A DNA stretch of 26,523 nt, from IMG/VR virus record IMGVR_UViG_3300032116_001139, positions 1-26,523 of that record. One strand, 5' to 3'. Each line of letters begins with the position of its first letter. Positions within the stretch are counted from its first letter, which is position 1. A program made the translations under genes and the position numbers. This DNA comes from a virus. The notes beneath the pieces were generated by a model, which made no database searches, was not told where the DNA came from, and was given only the letters and a program-made list of their open reading frames with translations. Positions 12,902 through 19,413 of this stretch are shown in pieces.

Positions 12902-13698
12902 TAAAAGTTCCCGGCGTAGATGTTGTAGCGATTACGCCGCGCCATCAGGCTGTACGGCATAGCCATCAAGTCATGCGGGTTGTTGATACGCTTGAGATTG
13001 CGCTTGCTGTACATCGCCACGCGGCGCACTTCGGGCGCCGGCTCAACGCCAAACTCCGGTGCCAATTCCAGCGCCAAGTTGTAGCGGAACGCCCGCAAGT
13101 AACCAGGCGGCATCAGAATTTGGGTGTCAAGCGCAGCCGGGTCTAACAGCCGCTGCACCGAAATAAAGTGAAACTCCAGCGTCCGATTAGGCACTGGATA
13201 GACCGACAAAGATATGTCTGGGAACGTGTTGTTTACAAACATCACCTGCGGATAGGTGCTCTGCACCGTTTTAACCGCGATGTTGTTGTACTGCAACTGG
13301 TTGATAAATTTGATGCCGTACGACACATTGGTTGTCGGATCGCGGAAAAAGGTCGAGTCGTCAAGCAGAATTGGACGCTGCTGCTCAGGGACAGGGTTGC
13401 CGTCCTCTAGCGACAGGTAATCGTCATTCTGCGTAATGATTGGCACTTCGCTTTGGGTGCCGATGACGTACACAAAGTCACCCGTCGGGCCGAGCGTCTG
13501 AATACGCTCGCCAGCGGGCCAAAAATACGTTTGGTCTTGCGTACAGAACACGGCGAGACGCTCGGTGTTCCAGCTATCGACCATTTGGTCAAACGCCGAC
13601 AGGGCGTCTTGGGCCATCGCAGCCGAAGGCGTTTCGCCTTCAGCCAAGATACCGAGCAGACGCAAAGCTCCGTTAATTTGATCGCCTGCGGTTGCCAT
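12901..13698 (-). CDS. Head-completion / tail accessory factor, P22 gp4-like
   Basis: A 265-aa protein. The N-terminus (MATAGDQINGALRLLGILAE, then ALSAFDQMVDSWNTERLAVF) is the helical opening of gp4-like packaged-DNA stabilisation proteins, which bind under the portal ring and extend it for gp10. The C-terminal half contains PPGYLRAFRYNLALELAPEFG (about 200-222), also typical of the family. It is longer than the 166 aa of P22 gp4, as in many environmental relatives. AGAGGA lies before the ATG, inside the last codons of the upstream gene. The adjacent gp10-like gene confirms the context. Confidence 0.85.
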   Translation of the reverse strand: MATAGDQINGALRLLGILAEGETPSAAMAQDALSAFDQMVDSWNTERLAVFCTQDQTYFWPAGERIQTLGPTGDFVYVIGTQSEVPIITQNDDYLSLEDGNPVPEQQRPILLDDSTFFRDPTTNVSYGIKFINQLQYNNIAVKTVQSTYPQVMFVNNTFPDISLSVYPVPNRTLEFHFISVQRLLDPAALDTQILMPPGYLRAFRYNLALELAPEFGVEPAPEVRRVAMYSKRNLKRINNPHDLMAMPYSLMARRNRYNIYAGNF

Positions 13699-13701
13699 GG
13701 C

Positions 13702-13899
13702 TTACTCTTTCCTCTTACGCCGTGCCCTTAACTCGTTATTGGCCGCGACAGGTTCCGGCGACGCAGCAGGTTCTTCCTGCCGCGCCGCCGGTTCCAAAGG
13801 ATCATACTCCTCCCAACCGTGCTCGTAGTCCATAGCCGCCTCCATGTCGGAGATAGCGATTTTTAGCCCGTGAACCGGGTGGCGAAGATATATGTTCAT
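13702..13899 (-). CDS. Small conserved head-region protein (65 aa)
   Basis: The N-terminal 30 residues (MNIYLRHPVHGLKIAISDME) are a conserved opening of small proteins encoded next to phage coat genes. The rest is acidic and Ala/Pro-rich (about 35-55) and ends in a basic cluster, RARRKRKE. No membrane segment or enzyme motif is seen. The ribosome site of the following gp4-like gene lies in its last codons. Function is unknown; a small virion or assembly component is a guess from position. Confidence 0.75.
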   Translation of the reverse strand: MNIYLRHPVHGLKIAISDMEAAMDYEHGWEEYDPLEPAARQEEPAASPEPVAANNELRARRKRKE

Positions 13900-13901
13900 A
13901 A

Positions 13902-14222
13902 TTACGGCAACAGTCCGTAAGCCTGCAAACGAGCCTCAAGCTGGCCCACGCGATCCTGAAGATTCTTGATAACAGACAACACCGTGTTGCCTTCGTCCTT
14001 CGTGACGAAACCAAACGCGCTGCTGTTAACAAGGTCTTGAATCGCGTAATCGGGCGTGACCGGCGCAGTGGACGAAATGGTCGTCAACTGAGCCGTGAGC
14101 GCCGCGCCCTTGGCTACCGGGGTCGTACCATAAAAGCCGACCGTACCGCCAGAGGTGCCAATGACGGCACCGTCAAGCTCGGGGTCAGAGAAGGCAACAC
14201 CAACTGCCTTAGTATTCGGCAT
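13902..14222 (-). CDS. Conserved head-region protein with C-terminal coiled coil (106 aa)
   Basis: The first half (about 1-55) is predicted beta-rich and contains GTVGFYGTTPVAKG, a motif recurrent in phage head-cluster proteins. The C-terminal 30 residues (SVIKNLQDRVGQLEARLQAY) look like a short coiled coil, suggesting trimerisation. ATG 14222 has AGGAG 8 bases upstream; an in-frame TTG at 14228 is too close to that site. It may be a head fibre or capsid-decorating trimer, but the sequence does not prove it. The gene follows the 14245-14272 hairpin. Confidence 0.72.
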   Translation of the reverse strand: MPNTKAVGVAFSDPELDGAVIGTSGGTVGFYGTTPVAKGAALTAQLTTISSTAPVTPDYAIQDLVNSSAFGFVTKDEGNTVLSVIKNLQDRVGQLEARLQAYGLLP

Positions 14223-14244
14223 AGTCAATACTCCTGTATGAAGT

Positions 14245-14272
14245 GCCCCCTACGGTTTGACCCGTAGGGGGC
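14245..14272 (-). other. Perfect 11-bp stem-loop between two head genes
   Basis: GCCCCCTACGG (14245-14255) pairs perfectly with CCGTAGGGGGC (14262-14272) around the six-base loop TTTGAC. It lies between the stop at 14280 and the ribosome site of the gene starting at 14222. There is no T-run after the stem on either strand, so it is not a classical intrinsic terminator. It could stabilise the capsid mRNA 3' end, be an RNase III site or attenuate downstream expression. Confidence 0.85.
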
Positions 14273-14279
14273 GTTGCCA

Positions 14280-14681
14280 TTACGAGATGCGGTAGACAGT
14301 CCACGCACCGTCGCCAGTCTTGCGGCAACGGAAGTGGCCGGACGTACCAGCCGAAACCGCGCCTGCACCAACCAGCGTCCAGCCCGTGCCGACCGCAACC
14401 GTGATCGCATCCGATCCCGACGCATCAATGTTGATGACGAAGAAATCGAACGCCGCATCGACTTTTGCCGTGGACGAGTAAGCAGCCTCCCACAGAGCAA
14501 CGGTCGGAAGGACAAGGTTGCCCGCCGTGCCGTTGAACGTGAAAAGACCACCCGCAAGCTGGGCCGGGGTCGCCGTCGCGCCCGCCGTCAGCGCCGTCGG
14601 GGCCGCCTGCGCGAACATAATCGGCTCGCCGACATTGCCAGCGCCAACCTGATAACCACTAGTACCGTTAGGAAGTGCCAT
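14280..14681 (-). CDS. Putative capsid decoration / head-associated protein (133 aa)
   Basis: A 133-aa protein opening with MALPNGTSGYQVGAGNVGEP, a pattern found in phage proteins encoded immediately after the coat protein, and continuing as an Ala/Thr/Gly-rich predicted beta domain (for example DFFVINIDASGSDAITVAVG, about 80-100) with a final HFRCRKTGDGAWTVYRIS. No enzyme motif or membrane segment is visible. It follows the coat gene by 30 bases, with GGAG about 9 bases upstream of the ATG. High expression with the coat protein and a surface-decorating role are inferred from position and the strong ribosome site. Confidence 0.7.
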   Translation of the reverse strand: MALPNGTSGYQVGAGNVGEPIMFAQAAPTALTAGATATPAQLAGGLFTFNGTAGNLVLPTVALWEAAYSSTAKVDAAFDFFVINIDASGSDAITVAVGTGWTLVGAGAVSAGTSGHFRCRKTGDGAWTVYRIS

Positions 14682-14711
14682 GTTTAGTTACTCCGTGAAT
14701 AAGGTTAAGAG

Positions 14712-15923
14712 TTAGCCCCAGATGCGGCAGGCCATCTGCGGACGGATCACCGAGTAGCCATACAGCACGTCGATACGGCAGGGCATACGGTCGTTGTTGA
14801 TGTCGTACTGACGGACAACGCGCATGGAGATGCCGTTGTGGACCTGACGCGACGCCATGTCAACACCCTGCGGGAGCAAGAGGTCGGCGGTGGCAAACGT
14901 GATCGCGTCCTTGTGGTACACAAGGTTCTGAGCGTACTGGCCAGAAGCGGCACCCACGTAGGTCACGACATCGCCGGCGGTCGGCAACTTGCTGACCGTG
15001 GCGAGGGCGTGCGTCGGGCCGTAGACCGCCGGCAGGAACTCAACGTCAACGAACTCGGTCGAGGCCGAGGTCACGCTGTTCTGCACGACGAACTGCTGGA
15101 GCGCGCCAGTGGACTCGCGGGTCTGCGGGTTGACCGCATACACGCCAGCGATGGTGAACACGTCGCCGGGGACGAGCGTAAGGCCGTCGGTCACGTTGTC
15201 GAGCGTCAGCTTCGTCGCACCGTTGGCGAGCGTGGTCTTGACGATCGGGGTGTCCGCGCGCGAGGCCGAGCCGTTGGTGTGCTGCTTGATCGACTGAGAC
15301 ATGTTGATCTCGTCGTAGCCGAGGATGCCTTCGCCCATCATGCCGTTCTTGAACTGGCGGCTGATCGAATCAACCGGGTTGAACAAGCCCTTCATGCCTT
15401 CGACGAGGCCGGCGTTGGCAGCCGGGTTGACGGTGGCGTAGCGCGGGGCCATGCCAGCGGCAGCTTCGTTCAGCTTCTGCTGCGCCTGCAACAGAACGAG
15501 CGAGGTGCCGGGGGTGACGCCAGGCGTACCGACCGACTGGAACACGTTCTTGTACGAGTTGGCCACATCAGCGTCGATGCTGGAGGCGAGCTGGCTGATA
15601 CGCGGCTTGAGCACGCGCTCGGCGAAGTCGTCCAACTGGAGAGCCATTTCGGCGCTGGTGAAGTTGACGCCAATGTGCTTCTGCGAGGCGACGGTGAGCG
15701 TGGTGAACTGCTCGTTGTCGTCCTGAACCTGAAGCGCAGCGCCGTCGGTCACAAGAGCGCGATCCGGCAGACGGATGCGGAGGGTCGAACCAATCTTGGC
15801 ACCTTCGACAGCGAAGCTGTCGTCGTACTGACGGTTCACGTTACGGGTGATTACGAGGTTGTTCTCCAGGATTTCCAGAGCCTTCCGCGTAATCATGTCA
15901 ATAGTGAGAAGTGTATTAGCCAC
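14712..15923 (-). CDS. Major capsid protein, P22 gp5 coat-like
   Basis: A 403-aa protein of the P22 coat family (HK97 fold). Recognisable stretches are the N-terminal MANTLLTIDMITRKALEILE, RQYDDSFAVEGAKIGSTLRI, FTSAEMALQLDDFAERVLKP, a central beta domain (about 215-320, including TLVPGDVFTIAGVYAVNPQT) at the place of the P22 insertion domain, and a C-terminal HNGISMRVVRQYDINNDRMP followed by CRIDVLYGYSVIRPQMACRI. Length is close to the 430 aa of P22 gp5. The start is GTG at 15923, with GGAG 7 bases upstream and no better ATG. It follows the scaffold gene and a promoter upstream of it. Confidence 0.93.
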   Translation of the reverse strand: MANTLLTIDMITRKALEILENNLVITRNVNRQYDDSFAVEGAKIGSTLRIRLPDRALVTDGAALQVQDDNEQFTTLTVASQKHIGVNFTSAEMALQLDDFAERVLKPRISQLASSIDADVANSYKNVFQSVGTPGVTPGTSLVLLQAQQKLNEAAAGMAPRYATVNPAANAGLVEGMKGLFNPVDSISRQFKNGMMGEGILGYDEINMSQSIKQHTNGSASRADTPIVKTTLANGATKLTLDNVTDGLTLVPGDVFTIAGVYAVNPQTRESTGALQQFVVQNSVTSASTEFVDVEFLPAVYGPTHALATVSKLPTAGDVVTYVGAASGQYAQNLVYHKDAITFATADLLLPQGVDMASRQVHNGISMRVVRQYDINNDRMPCRIDVLYGYSVIRPQMACRIWG

Positions 15924-15944
15924 AATAAATCTCCAAAAAAGAAG

Positions 15945-16721
15945 TTAGCGGTTACGTCGCGCTTCCCACTGTTTAATCTGTCTCAGGCGCTCGGCTTCGA
16001 TCCACTCCGACGTGCTCATGTCCTTGACTGAGCGTGGGTCCGTCGTGTCTCGGGCCGGCGCGCCTACGGTTTTAGCCGTCACAGGCTTAATCGGCGGGGG
16101 CGCGTTGGTTGTTCGTTTGACCGGCGGATTGTCGGTCAACTTGACCTCAATCTTACCGATCTCCTTGGCTTGCAGGTAGGGCGACAGGCGGGAAATACGT
16201 TCAGCTTCACGGGGGTTGGAACCTAAGTAGTATGCTACGTCGGGGCCAACTTCTGAAGCCTGAATCGTCTCGGCCATTACGTTCGTGATTGGCAAGGCTT
16301 TGTTGTACACGACTTGTTCAAAGTCGTCGTACTTGTCAAAGGCCGCTTCCTCACGTTCCTTATAGGCCATCAACAGCTCGCGCTGCTGCCGGTCTGCCTC
16401 CCGTTTGGCCAGCAACTCCTCGGCTTTGCGGGTTGCCAAAGCATCCGCGTAAGCGTCGGGGTCAATGTCCCGGTCAGGCAGCGTGGCGGGCGTCTGAGCT
16501 TGGGACTCAGGCGCTTTTAGCGCTTGCTCTCGTTCCCACTTGCGACGTTCCCGTGCAAGTCGTTTGCCTACTAGCGCGTCGAGCTCCTCTTGGGAGAACG
16601 TCTTAGCAGGCTTTTCTTCCGGCTTTTCGGCCTCTTGGGCCACTACTTCGGGTTCCGGTGCTGCCGTAGCTGCCGGTTCCGGCGCGGGTACTTGCTCCGC
16701 TACTACTTCGTTTTCAGACAT
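15945..16721 (-). CDS. Scaffolding protein
   Basis: A 258-aa highly charged protein without hydrophobic core segments, the usual composition of phage scaffolds. The first 40 residues are Glu/Pro/Ala-rich, followed by helical regions (FSQEELDALVGKRLARERRK, about 42-61; TRKAEELLAKREADRQQREL, about 96-115) and a basic C-terminal tail (IEAERLRQIKQWEARRNR), which in P22 is where scaffold contacts coat. It lies directly upstream of the coat gene, as expected. AGGA precedes the ATG by about 7 bases, and the gene is first behind the promoter at 16767-16794. It acts as an internal guide for procapsid assembly. Confidence 0.85.
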   Translation of the reverse strand: MSENEVVAEQVPAPEPAATAAPEPEVVAQEAEKPEEKPAKTFSQEELDALVGKRLARERRKWEREQALKAPESQAQTPATLPDRDIDPDAYADALATRKAEELLAKREADRQQRELLMAYKEREEAAFDKYDDFEQVVYNKALPITNVMAETIQASEVGPDVAYYLGSNPREAERISRLSPYLQAKEIGKIEVKLTDNPPVKRTTNAPPPIKPVTAKTVGAPARDTTDPRSVKDMSTSEWIEAERLRQIKQWEARRNR

Positions 16722-16740
16722 TTTGATTCCTTACGAATCC

Positions 16741-16757
16741 CTGGTGAACCGCACCAG
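16741..16757 (-). promoter_or_regulatory. Stem-loop in the 5' UTR of the scaffold/capsid transcript
   Basis: CTGGTG and CACCAG form a 6-bp inverted repeat around a 5-base loop. It lies about 10 bases downstream of the -10 box and 20 bases before the scaffold start codon, so it would be at or just after the transcription start. A 5' stem-loop could protect the abundant capsid mRNA; an operator for a dimeric repressor is an alternative. Confidence 0.6.
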
Positions 16758-16766
16758 TACGGGTAA

Positions 16767-16794
16767 ATCATAGTTTGTTGCGTAAAAGAGTCAA
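16767..16794 (-). promoter_or_regulatory. Strong sigma70-like promoter for the scaffold/capsid genes
   Basis: On the minus strand TTGACT (16794-16789) is followed by a 16-base spacer and TATGAT (16772-16767), each one mismatch from consensus. It lies in the 76-base gap between the tailspike stop (16798) and the scaffold start (16721), one of the few gaps in the late operon. The -35 is embedded in AATGCTTGAC, shared with the early promoter near position 114. It would use host RNA polymerase and raise capsid expression above the upstream packaging genes. Confidence 0.75.
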
Positions 16795-16797
16795 GCA

Positions 16798-18630
16798 TTA
16801 GCCCATAAATGCCAGCGTAGCAACTCTGTATGAGCCAAGACGGTTTTTGACGTTTACCTTTCCGTCCGCAAACCAGACATTAAACTTGCCGTCAACATCG
16901 GGATTTGACCCTGTAGTGGATACCTCAAACAAGTCGCCGCTTGCTGCCGCAAGTTTGTGGATCTGATTACTTCCGCAAGCAAAAAGCCCTTGGGTAGTGT
17001 ATTCAAAGTCTACACTTATCGTAAACAAACCTCGGCTTGCAAAATAAAAACGCGGAGCAAACGCGTACGATGCGTCATCATCCAATCCTTGGGACTGGAC
17101 AGACACAGCGCCGCCAAGATTCAAATCGGTAAGCGCAGCGCCAGCAAGCAAAGGCGCTTTGTTGTTAGAAGTTGTTGTATAGGAATTGGTAAATCCTTGG
17201 TTTAACCCGCCAAGTAACGCGCCACCGTAAGTGGTGCCGGCGCCGGTTGTTGTAGTGACAAACGGCTTAACATTAGCCGGAGTTGCTACGCCATCAATGT
17301 TCATCACATTTGTGGCGACAATATCATAGTTCGTATCCGTGCCGTTTGTACCAACAGCAGAATAGACAAGGCTTGGCACAACGACGTTATCTAGTCGAAC
17401 CGTACCATAAGCGCCCGCAGCAAAGCCTGTGGTTACGATCCACTTGACGGGGTTTTTATTTACCGAAACATTGCTAATAGAAATCAGCGGTTTAGTGGGA
17501 ACGCCAATACCGGCGGAGGCCACCGTCGCGCTGACAACTTGGTCTATGACGTGGGTTCCCGTAGTTACGCCGGGGTCAATAGAGTTGAATACTTGTAGCC
17601 CGTTAACCATCGAGCTTGCTGAATCTTCGCTGTAGTCGGCTGAATGGTAAAAACTGACCAGCGCTAATCCAGTTTGAATCGGGGATTTTGCGCCGCCGTC
17701 GTACCCACGATAGAAGAACTGGCAGTTGGATACCATGCCAACGCCATACTGGAAGTTAATTTCCGTACTACCGCCATAGATTGTAGACCCATCATCACGA
17801 ATAATGGTCTCATCGCGGACGGAACCCACGGCTTGAACTTTTATGGCTCGCCCAGCGCAGTTGCGAAAGACGTTGCCGTATGAAGTTAGTGTAGAGTCAA
17901 CATATTGCCCAGAAATAGTCGTTGGATCGGGGCCAAAAAACTTAAATGCGTCAAAATCAACGTTGTTTGGCGAGCTAACGGCATCGTCGCCAAAAATAGC
18001 GGCGTATTGGTTGCCGTAGTGCATACACTCTCGAACGTACTGAGTGCTGCTGTACTGCGATACGGCAATACCCGTTGTTCCCGTTGATCCCGGCGACCCA
18101 GTACCCGCCGCGCGGGTAATTAGCCTAACTCTGTTGTTTGCTATTGTTACTAATTGAAACGAGCCAGATACGTTAACGGCTTCGTTGTATATGCCCGTAA
18201 CATTCATCCTAAAACGAATAAAAACATTGTTAGAGATTGTGCAATTCGGAAGAGTGTTAACGCTTGGCGTTGCTGTATTGTAAATGGCTAAACCGGCAGC
18301 AATTTTGCTATTGCCATCAAACGTCAAACCGTCAACTGTCAACGAATTGTTATTAACTTCAATTCGTATTAAATAGTTTTGATTGTTAGTCGCTCCGGTA
18401 TAGATAAAAGTACCGTGGCCGTACAATGTCACATTTGTAGGAATCGTTGCCGTCACGTTGGACGACAGCGCATACGTTCCAGGCGGTATGTAAACGTATT
18501 GCGCACCAGACTCTAAAGCGTTTTTAAGCGCCGTAGCGTTGTTGGTCGCTCCGTCTGCTACCGCACCAAAATCGAGGATGTTGGCTTGAGAGCCATCAAT
18601 CATCGAGTATGTGACTTTGGTAAGTGCCAT
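16798..18630 (-). CDS. Tailspike with pectate-lyase-type beta-helix (610 aa)
   Basis: After a short N-terminus (MALTKVTYSMIDGSQANI) the beta-helix entry motif ILDFGAVADGATNNATALKN (18-37) marks the pectate_lyase_3/glycoside-type domain found in phage tailspikes that bind or cut surface polysaccharide. Repeated short beta rungs continue to about residue 440 (for example TISNNVFIRF, NVFRNCAGRAIKV, NCQFFYRGYDGG). The C-terminal 150 residues form a separate domain. There is no virion-anchor domain of its own, so it may attach through a neighbouring fibre. The region is AT-rich compared with the capsid genes. The start follows the upstream stop by two bases and has no obvious ribosome site, suggesting coupled translation. 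Enzyme specificity cannot be read from the sequence. Confidence 0.8.
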   Translation of the reverse strand: MALTKVTYSMIDGSQANILDFGAVADGATNNATALKNALESGAQYVYIPPGTYALSSNVTATIPTNVTLYGHGTFIYTGATNNQNYLIRIEVNNNSLTVDGLTFDGNSKIAAGLAIYNTATPSVNTLPNCTISNNVFIRFRMNVTGIYNEAVNVSGSFQLVTIANNRVRLITRAAGTGSPGSTGTTGIAVSQYSSTQYVRECMHYGNQYAAIFGDDAVSSPNNVDFDAFKFFGPDPTTISGQYVDSTLTSYGNVFRNCAGRAIKVQAVGSVRDETIIRDDGSTIYGGSTEINFQYGVGMVSNCQFFYRGYDGGAKSPIQTGLALVSFYHSADYSEDSASSMVNGLQVFNSIDPGVTTGTHVIDQVVSATVASAGIGVPTKPLISISNVSVNKNPVKWIVTTGFAAGAYGTVRLDNVVVPSLVYSAVGTNGTDTNYDIVATNVMNIDGVATPANVKPFVTTTTGAGTTYGGALLGGLNQGFTNSYTTTSNNKAPLLAGAALTDLNLGGAVSVQSQGLDDDASYAFAPRFYFASRGLFTISVDFEYTTQGLFACGSNQIHKLAAASGDLFEVSTTGSNPDVDGKFNVWFADGKVNVKNRLGSYRVATLAFMG

Positions 18631-18632
18631 AG

Positions 18633-19394
18633 TTAAACAATATAAATAACTGTAAAGTTAATGCCTGCGGTGGCTGTAATTGCGGTCATACAATAAATTT
18701 GAGTATTGTATGCAAGGCAAGTAGAACTTTGATTGACATTTCCAACTGTTACAGCACCAGACCCAACAGTGCCTACCGTAATTGGCAAGTTAGTTGTGAT
18801 AGCTCCAGCTGCGGCACACGCGACACTTGTTGCGCCAATAACTTCACCACTTGCGATGACCAAGCGCCCAATACGCGAGTATTTTCCGTTCGAAGAAAAC
18901 GCTCCAACAACCGTGAGTCCTGGGCCTTGGTTTGGCGTCCAAGTGCCTTCTTCGTACCAGTTAAGCAGCTGGCTCGTCATGCCAGCCGCAGGGGTGTTTT
19001 CAGAAAAACTAACGCCTTTGGCGGCAGTTCCAACTATAAAATTGCCCAAGTTATTTTTAACATTACCTGATGAGTCAATTCGCACATGCTCAACAGCGTT
19101 TGAAATAAACTGCAACGAGTTATTGCTGTGATCGTATTTAACTCGGCCAGCAAGCCCCGCGTCTGAGTCAACAAAGTTTAAAAAGCCGGTTTCACCAGCA
19201 AGTGACTGTACGATTGAAATGCCGCCATTGTCTGCGACACTAGCGGTGATAGGGCCGGTAGCGACGGATCGCCCAGCTGTCACGTTGGCTATTGAAACTT
19301 TGACGGTGCTACCACCTTGCACGATGGGCAGAACTTCCGTTCCGGCAAGCGGCGTGGTCGCGCCAGTTAACTGTGAGATTTTTTTGTCAGCCAT
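18633..19394 (-). CDS. Tail fibre protein with YEEGTWTP-type C-terminus (253 aa)
   Basis: The N-terminus MADKKISQLTGATTPLAGTE, then LPIVQGGSTVKVSIANV (to about 37), is an adaptor segment shared in pattern with the neighbouring 544-aa spike. The middle has repeated beta fibre features (SLQFISNAVEHVRIDSSGNV). The C-terminal domain starts near residue 145 with LLNWYEEGTWTPNQG, followed by GKYSRIGRLVIASGEV, a motif set recurrent at the ends of phage tail fibres. A role as a fibre or adaptor joining the two spikes is inferred. AGGAAGG lies about 10 bases upstream of its ATG. Confidence 0.78.
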   Translation of the reverse strand: MADKKISQLTGATTPLAGTEVLPIVQGGSTVKVSIANVTAGRSVATGPITASVADNGGISIVQSLAGETGFLNFVDSDAGLAGRVKYDHSNNSLQFISNAVEHVRIDSSGNVKNNLGNFIVGTAAKGVSFSENTPAAGMTSQLLNWYEEGTWTPNQGPGLTVVGAFSSNGKYSRIGRLVIASGEVIGATSVACAAAGAITTNLPITVGTVGSGAVTVGNVNQSSTCLAYNTQIYCMTAITATAGINFTVIYIV

Positions 19395-19413
19395 GATGGT
19401 TTAACCTTCCTAA

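Noticed and set aside
14245-14272. Intrinsic terminator at the 11-bp hairpin
   Set aside because: No run of T follows the stem on either strand, so it is listed as a stem-loop and not as a terminator.
14838-16031. A 397-codon open frame on the plus strand, antisense to the coat protein gene
   Set aside because: It mirrors the strong codon bias of the GC-rich coat gene, its Arg/His/Val-rich composition is not protein-like, and it lacks any motif or gene-like start context.
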